Program-made: the position numbers and the translations under genes
Part shown: piece after piece, positions 34,036-43,143 of the stretch
Position numbering within the stretch: position 1 is the stretch's first letter
How the letters are laid out: each line of letters begins with the position of its first letter
The notes under the pieces: generated by a model
The model's database searches: none
What the model saw: the letters and a program-made list of their open reading frames with translations, nothing else
Told to the model about the DNA's origin: nothing
NCBI RefSeq assembly: GCF_014534645.1
Contig: NZ_JACVQF010000189.1
Span: forward strand, 62,001-126,000
Direction: 5' to 3'
Source of the DNA: Streptomyces griseicoloratus
Lineage (GTDB): Bacteria; Actinomycetota; Actinomycetes; Streptomycetales; Streptomycetaceae
DNA: 64,000 bases

Positions 34036-34088
34036 TGTGATGCGCCGCGGGCTGGTCGGTTGTGATGTGTTATGTTTGATTGTGTTGA
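34036..34088 (+). promoter_or_regulatory. galP1-type promoter region with TGTGAT repeats
   Basis: TGTGAT occurs at 34036 and 34061. From 34061 a 7-bp period is visible: TGTGATG, TGTTATG, TTTGATT, GTGTTGA. The region is unusually AT-rich and lies 28 bp before the galT start. Hexamer direct repeats of this kind were described as the galactose-responsive operator of the S. lividans galP1 promoter (recalled literature). Confidence 0.7.
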
Positions 34089-34115
34089 GTGACTTGGGTG
34101 CAGAGGAGTGCGGCA

Positions 34116-35177
34116 GTGAAGAAGACCTCGACCCGGCTGGCCGACGGTCGCGAGCTCATCTACTACGACCTGAGCGACGGCACCGTGCGGGACGCCGTGG
34201 ACCGCCGGCCGCTGGAGCGGACCGTCACCACCTCCGAGATCCGCCGCGACCCCCTGCTCGGCGACTCGGTCGCCGTCGCCTCCCACCGCCAGGGCCGCAC
34301 CTACCACCCGCCCGCCGACGAGTGCCCCCTGTGCCCCTCGCAGGGCGACCGGCTGAGCGAGATCCCGGACTCCTCGTACGACGTGGTGGTCTTCGAGAAT
34401 CGTTTCCCCTCGCTGGCCGGCGACTCCGGCCGCTGCGAGGTCGTCTGCTTCACCCCCGACCACACCGCCTCCTTCGCCGACCTCGGCGAGGAGCAGGCCC
34501 GCCTGGTGCTGGACGCCTGGACGGACCGCACGTCGGAGCTGTCGCATCTGCCCTCCGTTGAACAGGTGTTCTGCTTCGAGAACCGCGGCCCCGAGATCGG
34601 CGTGACGCTCGGTCATCCGCACGGGCAGATCTACGCCTACCCCTTCACCACGCCGCGCACCGCGCTGATGCTGCGCCAAGTGGCCGCACACAAAGAGGCG
34701 ACCGGCGGGGAGAACCTGTTCGACGCCGTCCTGGAGCGGGAACTGGCCGGCGAGCGGGTCGTCCTGGAGGGTGAACACTGGGCCGCCTTCGTGCCGTACG
34801 CCGCCCACTGGCCGTACGAGGTGCACCTCTACCCCAAGCGGCGCGTGCCCGATCTGCTCGGACTCGACGAGGCGGCCCGCACAGAGTTCCCCAAGGTCTA
34901 TCTGGAACTCTTGAGGCGCTTCGACCGGATCTTCGGTGAAGGTGAGCCTCCGACGCCGTACATCGCGGCCTGGCACCAGGCGCCGTTCGGTGCGCTGGAG
35001 GAGTTCGACGGAGTCACCCGCGACGACTTCGCGCTCCACCTCGAGCTTTTCACCATTCGCCGTACGTCAGGCAAGCTGAAGTTCCTCGCGGGTTCCGAGT
35101 CCGGCATGAACGTGTTCATCAACGACGTGCCGCCGGAGCGCGCGGCCGAGCGACTGCGAGAGGTAGCGAGTTCATGA
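34116..35177 (+). CDS. galT: Galactose-1-phosphate uridylyltransferase
   Basis: 353 residues from GTG 34116, chosen because AGAGGAG lies 7 bp upstream. The active-site motif G-H-P-H-G-Q in [14 protein letters not shown] contains the nucleophilic His, and CPLCPS near residue 70 is the zinc site. It converts Gal-1-P and UDP-glucose to UDP-galactose and Glc-1-P in the Leloir pathway. First gene of galT-galE-galK; its TGA overlaps the galE ATG by 4 bp. Confidence 0.97.
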   Translation: MKKTSTRLADGRELIYYDLSDGTVRDAVDRRPLERTVTTSEIRRDPLLGDSVAVASHRQGRTYHPPADECPLCPSQGDRLSEIPDSSYDVVVFENRFPSLAGDSGRCEVVCFTPDHTASFADLGEEQARLVLDAWTDRTSELSHLPSVEQVFCFENRGPEIGVTLGHPHGQIYAYPFTTPRTALMLRQVAAHKEATGGENLFDAVLERELAGERVVLEGEHWAAFVPYAAHWPYEVHLYPKRRVPDLLGLDEAARTEFPKVYLELLRRFDRIFGEGEPPTPYIAAWHQAPFGALEEFDGVTRDDFALHLELFTIRRTSGKLKFLAGSESGMNVFINDVPPERAAERLREVASS

Positions 35178-36136
35178 GTGGGAAGTACCTGGTCACCGGC
35201 GGCGCGGGCTATGTCGGCAGCGTGGTGGCCCAGCACCTGCTGGAGGCCGGCCACGAGGTCGTCGTCCTCGACAACCTCTCGACGGGCTTCCGCGAGGGGG
35301 TGCCGGCCGGTGCTTCCTTCATCGAGGGCGACATCCGCGACGCCGCCAAATGGCTGGACTCCTCGTACGACGCGGTGCTGCACTTCGCCGCGTTCTCGCA
35401 GGTCGGCGAGTCGGTCGTCAAGCCCGAGAAGTACTGGGACAACAACGTCGGCGGCACCATGGCCCTGCTTCAGGCCATGCGCTCGGCGGGCGTGCGCAAG
35501 CTCGTGTTCTCCTCCACGGCGGCGACCTACGGGGAGCCCGAGCAGGTCCCGATCGTCGAGTCGGCGCCGACCGCCCCGACCAACCCCTACGGCGCCTCCA
35601 AGCTCGCCGTCGACCACATGATCAGCGGTGAGGCGGCGGCCCACGGGCTGGGTGCCGTGTCCCTGCGCTACTTCAACGTGGCCGGTGCCTACGGGGAGTA
35701 CGGCGAGCGCCACGACCCCGAGTCGCACCTGATCCCGCTGGTGCTCCAGGTCGCGCAGGGCAGGCGGGACGCCATCTCCGTCTTCGGCGACGACTACCCG
35801 ACCCCGGACGGCACCTGCGTCCGCGACTACATCCACGTCGCCGACCTGGCCGAGGCCCATCTGCTGGCCCTGGACGCGGCGGCCCCGGGCGAGCACCTCA
35901 TCTGCAACCTGGGCAACGGCAACGGCTTCTCCGTCCGCGAGGTCGTCGAGACGGTCCGCCGGGTCACCGGCCACCCGATCCCGGAAGTGGTCGCCCCGCG
36001 CCGGGGCGGCGACCCGGCGGTCCTGGTGGCCTCCGCCGACACCGCCCGCGAGAAGCTTGGCTGGAACCCGTCCCGCGCGGACCTCGCGGGGATCGTCGCG
36101 GACGCGTGGGAGTTCGCGCAGAACCGCGCGAAGTAG
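35174..36136 (+). CDS. galE: UDP-glucose 4-epimerase
   Basis: 320 residues, ATG overlapping the galT stop (ATGA). SDR fold: NAD loop [13 protein letters not shown], catalytic Ser in FSSTAATYG and the Y-x-x-x-K motif in [31 protein letters not shown] and the C-terminal [14 protein letters not shown] are GalE-type. It interconverts UDP-galactose and UDP-glucose. Confidence 0.97.
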   Translation: MSGKYLVTGGAGYVGSVVAQHLLEAGHEVVVLDNLSTGFREGVPAGASFIEGDIRDAAKWLDSSYDAVLHFAAFSQVGESVVKPEKYWDNNVGGTMALLQAMRSAGVRKLVFSSTAATYGEPEQVPIVESAPTAPTNPYGASKLAVDHMISGEAAAHGLGAVSLRYFNVAGAYGEYGERHDPESHLIPLVLQVAQGRRDAISVFGDDYPTPDGTCVRDYIHVADLAEAHLLALDAAAPGEHLICNLGNGNGFSVREVVETVRRVTGHPIPEVVAPRRGGDPAVLVASADTAREKLGWNPSRADLAGIVADAWEFAQNRAK

Positions 36137-36164
36137 AACGTACGGAAGAGTCAGGGGTCAGGGC

Positions 36165-37328
36165 ATGAGCGAGGCTGTCGCTGGGGCTGTCGCCGAGCGG
36201 TTCACGCAGTTGTACGGGTCCGAGCCGGAAGGGGTGTGGGCGGCGCCGGGGAGGGTGAACCTCATCGGCGAACACACCGACTACAACGACGGCTTCGTCA
36301 TGCCGTTCGCCCTGCCGCACACCGCGGTCGCGGCGGTGTCCCGGCGCGAGGACGGCGTCCTGCGCCTGCACTCCGCGGACATCGGCGCCGACGTCGTGGA
36401 GCTGCGCGTGGCGGACCTGGCCCCGCAGTCGGACAGGTCCTGGACGGCGTACCCGTCGGGCGTGGTCTGGGCGCTGCGCGAGGCCGGTCACGAGGTGACC
36501 GGCGCGGACGTCCACCTCGCCTCGACGGTTCCGTCGGGCGCGGGGCTGTCGTCCTCGGCGGCCCTGGAGGTCGTGATCGCCCTGGCCCTGAACGACCTCT
36601 TCTCGCTGGGCCTGCGCGGCTGGCAGCTGGCCCGCCTGTGCCAGCGCGCGGAGAACGTCTACGTCGGCGCCCCCGTCGGCATCATGGACCAGACGGCCGC
36701 CGCCTGCTGCGAGGCCGGCCACGCCCTGTTCCTCGACACCCGTGACCTGTCCCAGCGTCAGATCCCCTTCGACCTCGCGGCCGAGGGCATGCGCCTGCTG
36801 GTCGTCGACACCCAGGTCAAGCACTCCCACAGCGAGGGTGAGTACGGCAAGCGCCGCGCGGGCTGCGAGAAGGGCGCGGCGCTGCTCGGCGTGGACGCCC
36901 TGCGGGACGTGCCGTACGCGGACCTGGACGCGGCGCTGGAGCGGCTGGGCGACGAGGAGGAGGTGCGCCGCCTCGTGCGTCACGTCGTCACGGAGGACGA
37001 GCGCGTCGAACGGGTCGTCGCCCTGCTGGAGTCGGGCGACACCCGCGCCATCGGGCCGGTGCTGGTCGAGGGCCACGCCTCCCTGCGGGACGACTTCCGC
37101 ATCTCCTGCCCGGAGCTGGACCTGGTCGTGGACACGGCCCTGGCGTCGGGCGCCCTGGGCGCCCGGATGACGGGCGGCGGCTTCGGCGGCTCGGCGATCG
37201 TGCTGGCCGAGGAATCCGACGTTCCGGCCATCACCAAGTCGGTGGAGGAGGCCTTCGCGGCGGCCGGCTTCACGGCGCCCCGGGTCTTCGAGGCGGTGCC
37301 CTCGGCGGGGGCGCGACGGGTGCGGTGA
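36165..37328 (+). CDS. galK: Galactokinase
   Basis: 387 residues from ATG 36165 (AGGGGTCAGGG upstream), 28 bp after galE. GHMP kinase: the galactokinase signature GRVNLIGEHTDYNDGFVMPFA, the ATP loop VPSGAGLSSSAALE, and GARMTGGGFGGSAI. It phosphorylates galactose at C1. It completes the Leloir operon and converges on a tetR gene with 6 bp between stops. Confidence 0.97.
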   Translation: MSEAVAGAVAERFTQLYGSEPEGVWAAPGRVNLIGEHTDYNDGFVMPFALPHTAVAAVSRREDGVLRLHSADIGADVVELRVADLAPQSDRSWTAYPSGVVWALREAGHEVTGADVHLASTVPSGAGLSSSAALEVVIALALNDLFSLGLRGWQLARLCQRAENVYVGAPVGIMDQTAAACCEAGHALFLDTRDLSQRQIPFDLAAEGMRLLVVDTQVKHSHSEGEYGKRRAGCEKGAALLGVDALRDVPYADLDAALERLGDEEEVRRLVRHVVTEDERVERVVALLESGDTRAIGPVLVEGHASLRDDFRISCPELDLVVDTALASGALGARMTGGGFGGSAIVLAEESDVPAITKSVEEAFAAAGFTAPRVFEAVPSAGARRVR

Positions 37329-37334
37329 CGCCGG

Positions 37335-37907
37335 TCAGGGCGTGGCGGCACCCCGCAGCGCCCCGGCCACCAGCCCGGCGACGTCCTCGCGCGGCACACC
37401 GCCGCCCTGCGTCAGGGCGTTGAAGACCAGCCCGTCCACGCAGTGCAGCAGCGTCCGGGTGCGCGCCGGCGCGTCCGGGGTGCCCCGGGCGGCCAGGAAG
37501 GCGCGCACCGTCGCCTGGGCGGCGTTGTCCCTGGGCGCCAGGATCTCCCGCAGCTCGGGGTGGTTGAGGCTCTCCACCGCGCAGGTGTAACGGGCCAGAG
37601 TGCGGCGGCGGCCCGGTCCGGTCAGGCGCAGCTCGATGAACTCGCTCAGGCGGTCGGTGAGTTCCGGGGCGGTGCGCGGCACGGGCATCGCCTCGCCGAG
37701 CGTGCGCAGCTCGGTCTGGTCCAGCTCGACCAGACGGCGGACCAGTGCGGTGAGCAGCGCCCGCCGGGTGCGGAAGTACGCCGAGGTCGTGCCGTCGGGC
37801 AGATCCGCGGCGCGGTCCACGGCGCGATGGGTCAGGCCGCGCATGCCCTCGTCGGCGAGCACGGTGAGGGCGGCGTCGGCGAGGAGGGTGCGTCGGTCGG
37901 GAGCCAC
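37335..37907 (-). CDS. TetR family regulator, divergent from an FAD monooxygenase
   Basis: 190 residues from GTG 37907 after GGGGGG. Helix-turn-helix at residues 8-50 (GMRGLTHRAVDRAADLPDGTTSAYFRTRRALL). The C-terminal domain is of the ArAE/TetR_C type. The divergent monooxygenase gene and the perfect 18-bp palindrome in the gap make it the likely local repressor of that enzyme. Confidence 0.88.
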   Translation of the reverse strand: MAPDRRTLLADAALTVLADEGMRGLTHRAVDRAADLPDGTTSAYFRTRRALLTALVRRLVELDQTELRTLGEAMPVPRTAPELTDRLSEFIELRLTGPGRRRTLARYTCAVESLNHPELREILAPRDNAAQATVRAFLAARGTPDAPARTRTLLHCVDGLVFNALTQGGGVPREDVAGLVAGALRGAATP

Positions 37908-37997
37908 CCCCCATTTCTACCCGGGCCCCCTCCGCGGACCGTCACCCCCCTGCACCCCCCCTGCCACTCGGGCCCTATGATCGCTCCCGTCCTGATC

Positions 37998-38015
37998 TTT
38001 CTACAGCTGTAGAAA
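37998..38015. promoter_or_regulatory. 18-bp TetR operator palindrome
   Basis: TTTCTACAGCTGTAGAAA is a perfect palindrome in the 136-bp divergent gap, 28 bp before the monooxygenase start. The extended, dyad-symmetric, AT-ended form is typical of TetR sites. Confidence 0.75.
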
Positions 38016-38043
38016 CACCGGCTGGACCGAAGGGGGAAGCGGC

Positions 38044-39216
38044 ATGGGGCGCAACGCTGTCGTGGTCGGCGGGGGTGTCGGCGGGCTCGCCGCCGCCGTA
38101 GGGCTGCGCCGTGTCGGCTGGGACGTGACGGTCGTCGAGCGGGCACCCGTCCTCGCCGACGCCGGCGCGGGGATCTCGCTCGCCGCCAACGGCATCCACG
38201 CGCTGGACGCCCTGGGCGTGGGCGCGGCCGTGCGGGCGGCCTCCCGCGGCCAGTACACCGGCGGTACGCGGACCCCGGACGGGCGCTGGCTGGTGCGGAT
38301 GGACGGCGCCTGGGTCGAGCGGGCGGTGGGGACGCCGATCGTCGGCATCCCGCGCGCCGCGCTCCACCGGGCACTGCGCGACGCCCTCCCGGCCGGGTCA
38401 CTGGCCGTCGGCGCCGAGGCGGTCTCCGTGGACCGCGGCGATCCCGCGCGGCCACGGGTCGCCCTGAAGGGAGGCGACCACCTCGACGCCGACCTCGTCG
38501 TCGCCGCCGACGGCGTCGGCAGCCGCCTGCGCACCTCCCTCTTCCCCGGCCATCCCGGGCCGGCCTACAGCGGGTCCACGGTGCTGCGCGCCATCACCGA
38601 ACGCCCCGTCGACCTGCGCACCGACTTCGAGCTGACCTGGGGCAGGGGCGCGGAGTTCGGGCACATCGCGTTCGCCGACGGGCGGGCCGAGTGGCACGCG
38701 GTGCTGCGGACCGCGCCGGGCGTACGGCACGAGGACAGCCTCGGCGCGGTGCGCCGCCGGTTCGGCGACTGGCACGAGCCCATCCCCGCCCTGCTGGAGG
38801 CGACCCGGCCGGAGGACGTCCTGCACCACGACGTCAACGAACTCGCTGTCCCCCTGCCCTCCTACACCGCCGGGCGCGTCGTCCTGCTCGGCGACGCCGC
38901 CCACGCCATGACGCCGAACCTCGGCCAGGGCGCCTGCCAGGCCCTGGAGGACGCGGTCGCCCTGGCCTCCGCGCTCGCCGCCGAGCCCACGACCGAGGCG
39001 GCCCTCGCCCGCTACGACGCCGAGCGCCGCCCCCGCAGCCAGGCCGTAGCACGCGCCGCCCGGCAGGCCGGCCGCATGGGGCACCAGCTCACCAACCCGC
39101 TCGCCGTCGCCGTACGCAACGCCGCGATGAGGGTGACCCCGTTCCGCATCGCCCAGCACGCCGTCCTGCGCCACCACGCGTGGACGCCCCCGCGGCTCGA
39201 CACGGCCCGGTCCTGA
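38044..39216 (+). CDS. FAD-dependent aromatic-type monooxygenase (UbiH/salicylate hydroxylase group)
   Basis: 390 residues from ATG 38044. FAD-binding GxGxxG at the N-terminus (VVGGGVGGLAAAVGLRRVG), the DG motif LVVAADGVGSRLR at about 155-168, and the second FAD motif GDAAHAMTPNLGQGACQALEDAV near 280-303. These are the three fingerprints of class A flavoprotein hydroxylases using NAD(P)H. The substrate is unknown. Probably inducible through the TetR encoded divergently. Confidence 0.92.
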   Translation: MGRNAVVVGGGVGGLAAAVGLRRVGWDVTVVERAPVLADAGAGISLAANGIHALDALGVGAAVRAASRGQYTGGTRTPDGRWLVRMDGAWVERAVGTPIVGIPRAALHRALRDALPAGSLAVGAEAVSVDRGDPARPRVALKGGDHLDADLVVAADGVGSRLRTSLFPGHPGPAYSGSTVLRAITERPVDLRTDFELTWGRGAEFGHIAFADGRAEWHAVLRTAPGVRHEDSLGAVRRRFGDWHEPIPALLEATRPEDVLHHDVNELAVPLPSYTAGRVVLLGDAAHAMTPNLGQGACQALEDAVALASALAAEPTTEAALARYDAERRPRSQAVARAARQAGRMGHQLTNPLAVAVRNAAMRVTPFRIAQHAVLRHHAWTPPRLDTARS

Positions 39217-39249
39217 GGAAACCCGGCCGGCCCGAAGAGGTACGACCGC

Positions 39250-39696
39250 TCAGCCCAACAGTCGTTTCACCAGCGTGTACTCCGTGATCCCCGGCGGGTA
39301 GTCGGGGATCACGCACACCACCTCGTAGCCCTGCTTCGTGTAGAAGCCCGGCGCCTGGAAGTCCCAGGTCTCCACGCGGGCCGCCGCGCAGCCCCGTTCG
39401 TCCCGGGCCGTGCGCTCGGCGGCGGTGAGCAGATGCGTGCCCAGGCCCGAGCCCCGGTGCCGGTCGTCCACCCACAGGTAGGTCACGTGCAGCCAGGTCG
39501 CCCACGTGTGGCCGACGAGCCCGCCGGCCAGATCGCCCGTCTCGTCCAGGACCCACACGTGCAACGGGAACTCGCGTTCGTGGGGGGTGCCGCGCAGGGA
39601 ACGCAGGACCGGGGACGCGGCCGTGTTCGTCTCCCGGAGGCGGGTGCGCAGCAGATCGCGCCGTGCCTTGTCCACTTCTGTCACAAGACGAAACAT
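39250..39696 (-). CDS. GNAT family N-acetyltransferase
   Basis: 148 residues from ATG 39696; an ATG at 39708 is possible, but TATGGT sits 7 bp before 39696, as in leaderless genes. GNAT motif A is VDDRHRGSGLGTHLLTAAE (R-x-x-G-x-G/A), followed by GFYTKQGYEVV (motif B). It acetylates an unknown amine using acetyl-CoA. Confidence 0.9.
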   Translation of the reverse strand: MFRLVTEVDKARRDLLRTRLRETNTAASPVLRSLRGTPHEREFPLHVWVLDETGDLAGGLVGHTWATWLHVTYLWVDDRHRGSGLGTHLLTAAERTARDERGCAAARVETWDFQAPGFYTKQGYEVVCVIPDYPPGITEYTLVKRLLG

Positions 39697-40002
39697 GCGG
39701 CTCACCATAAACGTGCCGGTCCGTCAGTTCTGCAAATAACCTTCCGCTCCCGGCCCCCGGCCGTACCCTGATGGACAGCACCGGTGGGGGCCGGTGCCGA
39801 TCAGGGGGCGAGACAGCCGGGTACGGCGCCCGGGGCGGGGGTAGCGGTTACTGCACGGCGGCGGCCGAGCGGCTGCGGCGACCCGTCCCCGGGTACCGGG
39901 CCGAGAGCCGGGCACGGGGGTTTCGGGCGTCGTACCCGCACCGGTGTCGTCTTCCGACGATGGGTATCCCCTGCTCCTTGGGAGCCTGGGGAAGGGGGTT
40001 TC
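39697..40002. other. Gap upstream of the NarL regulator, no gene seen
   Basis: About 300 bp with the outward leaderless promoter of the GNAT gene at its left end (TATGGT complement at 39704-39709). The rest is GC-rich, contains several GGGGGCCGG-type runs and shows no reading frame with a ribosome site other than that of the next gene. Confidence 0.5.
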
Positions 40003-40776
40003 GTGGTTCGCATCCGAGTCCTGGTCGTCGACGACCACCGCATCTTCGCCGAGTCGCTCGCCGCGGCCCTGGCCGCCGAGCCCGATGTCGACGTCTCCGC
40101 GGCCGGCAGCGGACCGGCGGCGCTGCGCTGCCTGGACCGCGCCGCGGCCGAGGGGCGGCGGTACGACGTGCTGCTCGTCGACGCCGACCTGGGCGGCAGC
40201 GTGCCCGGTGTGCGGCCCGCCGTGCCCGTGCGCGACGGCCACGAGGACGGCCTCGTGGACGGGATCTCGCTGGTCGCGGGCGTGCGGTCGGCGCAGCCCG
40301 GGGTGCGGACCGTCGTCCTCGCCGAGAAGGACGACCCCCGGCGGGCGGCGCTGGCCCTGCAGGCGGGTGCCTCGGGATGGGTGGCCAAGGACTGTTCCCT
40401 GTCCCGGCTGCTGAACGTCATCCGCGGCGTGCTGCGCGACGAGACGCATCTGCCGCCGGCCCTGCTGACGGGCGTGCTGCGCGAGCTGACGGCCGCCCGC
40501 AAGCACCGCACCGAGAGCGAGCGGCTGGTCGAGTCGCTGACCCCGCGGGAGCGGGAGGTGCTGCGGTGCATGGTCGCCGGGCTGGGGCGCAAGGCCGTCG
40601 CCGAACGGCTGTACCTCTCCCCGCACACCGTGCGGACCCACATGCAGAACGTGCTGGGGAAGCTGGGCGTCCACTCCACCCTCGCCGCCGTGGCGCTGGC
40701 GCGGCGGGCCGGGGTCGGACCCGTGGACCTCGGGCCCGCCGGGCGGATCGGACCGGAGGAGAGTAACAGCGCCTGA
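40003..40776 (+). CDS. NarL/LuxR-type response regulator
   Basis: 257 residues from GTG 40003 (GGGGAAGGGGG upstream). The receiver keeps the acidic pair D10-D11, phospho-acceptor D60 (YDVLLVDADLGG) and the switch Lys (GWVAKD). An insertion of about 20 residues follows D60 (after GGSVPG, up to the GISLVAGVR helix). The Thr/Ser switch position is Ala. The LuxR domain is LTPREREVLRCMVAG with HTVRTHMQNVLGKLGV. No kinase gene is adjacent; the nearest orphan kinase is at 52284. Confidence 0.9.
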   Translation: MVRIRVLVVDDHRIFAESLAAALAAEPDVDVSAAGSGPAALRCLDRAAAEGRRYDVLLVDADLGGSVPGVRPAVPVRDGHEDGLVDGISLVAGVRSAQPGVRTVVLAEKDDPRRAALALQAGASGWVAKDCSLSRLLNVIRGVLRDETHLPPALLTGVLRELTAARKHRTESERLVESLTPREREVLRCMVAGLGRKAVAERLYLSPHTVRTHMQNVLGKLGVHSTLAAVALARRAGVGPVDLGPAGRIGPEESNSA

Positions 40777-41019
40777 CCGGCCCGCGGCCGCCCGCCGACG
40801 CCGGAGAACGAGGATGCAGCCGTACCAGCCGACCCTCGCCCGAGCCGGACGCGATCCGGGCGCGGACGCCGGCCTCCGCGGGGCTGGTGGGCTCCGTCCT
40901 CGGCCGCATCGAGAAGGCCGAGCCGCATCTGGGGGCCCAGGTCACCGCTCCGCGCAGGATGCCGCGGCCGGGCGCCCGCGCGACCCGCGCGTCCGCGGCC
41001 CCGCCCGTCCGGGTGGCGC

Positions 41020-41517
41020 TCAGCCCGGGATGTTGTCGAACGGGGCGGTCAGCTGGCGCAGCAGGGCCGCCAGTTCGCTGCGCTGGGCGCGGGACAGCTC
41101 GGCGAGGATCGCCCGCTCCTGGTCCAGCAGCCCGGCCAGGGCCTGGTCGGCGCGGTCCCGTCCCTCGTCCGTCAGCCGGACCAGGACGCCCCTGCGGTCG
41201 CTCGGGTCGGGCAGGCGTTCCACCAGGCCCTTCTTCGCCAGGCGGTCGATACGGTTGGTCATCGTGCCGGAGGTGACCAGGGTCTGGGTCAGCAGCTGTC
41301 CCGGCGAGAGCTGGTAGGGGGTGCCGGCGCGGCGCAGCGCCGTCAGGACGTCGAACTCCCAGGGCTCCAGCTGGTGCTCGGAGAAGGCGAGCCGGCGTGC
41401 GCGGTCCAGGTGCCGGGCGAGTCTGCTCACGCGGCTGAGCACCTCGAGCGGTTCCACGTCGAGGTCCGGGCGCTCCCGGCGCCACGCTGCGACCAGCCGA
41501 TCGACCTCGTCCTCCAT
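41020..41517 (-). CDS. MarR family transcriptional regulator
   Basis: 165 residues from ATG 41517, with TACACT 7 bp upstream and no Shine-Dalgarno, so probably leaderless. Winged helix: WEFDVLTALRRAG, LLTQTLVTSGTMTNRIDRLAKKGLVERLPDPSDRRGVLVRLT, the classic MarR recognition helix and Asp-Arg wing. It is divergent from a SAM methyltransferase, with a large inverted repeat between them that should be its operator. Confidence 0.92.
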   Translation of the reverse strand: MEDEVDRLVAAWRRERPDLDVEPLEVLSRVSRLARHLDRARRLAFSEHQLEPWEFDVLTALRRAGTPYQLSPGQLLTQTLVTSGTMTNRIDRLAKKGLVERLPDPSDRRGVLVRLTDEGRDRADQALAGLLDQERAILAELSRAQRSELAALLRQLTAPFDNIPG

Positions 41518-41550
41518 GACGATCAGTGTAGTGGTTGTGTCGACATGAAG

Positions 41551-41583
41551 TCTCTTGATGTCAACTGTCTTGACATCAAGAGA
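41551..41583. promoter_or_regulatory. MarR operator: 14-bp inverted repeat
   Basis: TCTCTTGATGTCAA (41551-41564) and TTGACATCAAGAGA (41570-41583) are perfect reverse complements 5 bp apart. Each arm contains TTGA-N2-TCAA, itself a dyad, so two dimers could bind. TTGACA at 41570 may double as the rightward -35. Confidence 0.75.
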
Positions 41584-41638
41584 CAAGCGGGGTGAGGCTG
41601 GGTACCCGCCCCGCACGGCCACACCCCTGGGAGGCCCC

Positions 41639-42454
41639 ATGCCCGCCGCTGTACCCGCCTGGGACCCCGCGCAGTACCTCCGCCACGCCGGCCACCGCGC
41701 CCGCCCCTTCGCCGACCTCCTCGCCCGCGTCCCGGACCTGCCCGGCGACCCGCCCCGCATCGCCGACCTCGGCTGCGGCCCCGGCAACGTCACCACCCTG
41801 CTCGCCGACCGCTGGCCCACCGCCCGCATCACCGGCTACGACAACTCCGCCCGCATGCTCGAACGGGCCCGGGAGCACGCCGGACCCACGCCCGGCGGCG
41901 GGCGCCTCGACTTCGTCCACGCCGACGTCCGCACCTGGACGCCCGACGGACCGCACGACCTGATCGTCAGCAACGCCACCCTCCAGTGGGTGCCCGGGCA
42001 CGTCGAGCTCTTCGCCCGCTGGATCGCGGGACTCGCCCCCGGCGGCACCCTCGCCTTCCAGGTCCCCGGCAACTTCGACGCCCCCAGCCACCGCCTGATG
42101 CGCGACCTCGCCCACTCCCCGCGCTGGCGCTCGCGGCTCGCCGGCACCCTGCGCCACGACGACGCCGTCCTCACCCCCGTGGCCTACCTGGCCCACCTGA
42201 CCGCCGCCGGCTGCACCGCCGACGTGTGGGAGACGACGTACGTCCATCTGCTCACCGGCGAGGACCCGGTCCTGGACTGGGTCAAGGGAACCGGGCTGCG
42301 GCCCGTGCTCACCGCGCTCGACGACGACCCGCAGGCCAGGGACGCCTTCCTCGACGAGTACCGGGCCGCCCTGCGTGCCGCCTATCCTGCCGGACCGCAC
42401 GGCACGCCGTTCCCCTTCCGCCGCGTCTTCGCGGTGGCCCGCGGGAGGGGATGA
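41639..42454 (+). CDS. tam: Trans-aconitate 2-methyltransferase-like SAM methyltransferase
   Basis: 271 residues from ATG 41639 (GGGAGG 4 bp upstream). The N-terminal WDPAQYLRHAGHRARPFADLL and the SAM loop IADLGCGPGNVTTLL are the signature of Tam proteins; SNATLQWVPGH follows, and VWETTYVHLLTGEDPVLDWVKGTGLRP is the Tam C-terminal motif. Tam esterifies trans-aconitate, a spontaneous by-product that inhibits aconitase. Probably controlled by the divergent MarR. Confidence 0.92.
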   Translation: MPAAVPAWDPAQYLRHAGHRARPFADLLARVPDLPGDPPRIADLGCGPGNVTTLLADRWPTARITGYDNSARMLERAREHAGPTPGGGRLDFVHADVRTWTPDGPHDLIVSNATLQWVPGHVELFARWIAGLAPGGTLAFQVPGNFDAPSHRLMRDLAHSPRWRSRLAGTLRHDDAVLTPVAYLAHLTAAGCTADVWETTYVHLLTGEDPVLDWVKGTGLRPVLTALDDDPQARDAFLDEYRAALRAAYPAGPHGTPFPFRRVFAVARGRG

Positions 42455-42468
42455 CTCCCGGCGCGCCG

Positions 42469-43143
42469 TCAGCTCTTGCGGTGCCCTATCAGCCGCGGCT
42501 TCTGCTCCAGCCCGTCCAGCCCGTGCCACGCCAGGTTCACCAGATGCGCGGCCACCTCCGCCTTCTTCGGCTTGCGGACGTCCAGCCACCACTGGCCGGT
42601 CAGCGCCACCATGCCGACCAGCGCCTGGGCGTACAGCGGAGCCAGCTTCGGGTCGAAACCGCGGCTCTTGAACTCGCGGCCCAGGATGTCCTCCACCTGG
42701 GTGGCGATGTCCGAGATGAGAGAGGCGAACGAGCCCGTCGACTGCGGGATCGGGGAGTCACGGACCAGGATGCGGAAACCGTCCGTGTACTCCTCGATGT
42801 AGTCCAGCAGCGCGAACGCGGCCTGCTCGCACAGCTCACGCGGATGGCCGGCGGTCAGCGAACTGGTCACCATGTCCAGCAGCCGCCGCATCTCGCGGTC
42901 CACCACCACCGCGTACAGCCCCTCCTTGCCGCCGAAGTGCTCGTACACCACCGGCTTGGACACCCCGGCCTTCGCCGCGATCTCCTCCACCGACGTGCCC
43001 TCGAAACCCTTCGCGGCGAACAGGGTGCGACCGATCTCCAGCAGCTGCTGGCGGCGCTCGGCACCGGTCATCCGGGTGCGGCGCGCACGCCGCGGCTTGT
43101 CGTTGCTGGGGGTGCTGGAGTCGGTCGCCACGGCGTCAATCAT
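42469..43143 (-). CDS. TetR family regulator coupled to fatty acid desaturase
   Basis: 224 residues from ATG 43143, which overlaps the desaturase TGA (ATGA). Helix-turn-helix FEGTSVEEIAAKAGVSKPVVYEHFGGKEGLYAVV at about residues 45-78. The C-terminal domain is of the type found in regulators of fatty-acid genes. Translational coupling suggests it controls the desaturase operon and itself, with acyl-CoA as a plausible ligand (inference). Confidence 0.9.
   Translation of the reverse strand: MIDAVATDSSTPSNDKPRRARRTRMTGAERRQQLLEIGRTLFAAKGFEGTSVEEIAAKAGVSKPVVYEHFGGKEGLYAVVVDREMRRLLDMVTSSLTAGHPRELCEQAAFALLDYIEEYTDGFRILVRDSPIPQSTGSFASLISDIATQVEDILGREFKSRGFDPKLAPLYAQALVGMVALTGQWWLDVRKPKKAEVAAHLVNLAWHGLDGLEQKPRLIGHRKS

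Noticed and set aside
40777-41019. Protein-like stretch GLVGSVLGRIEKAEPHLGAQV in the gap after the response regulator
   Set aside because: No start codon with a ribosome site in that frame and the frame runs into the marR gene antisense; may be a remnant, not called.
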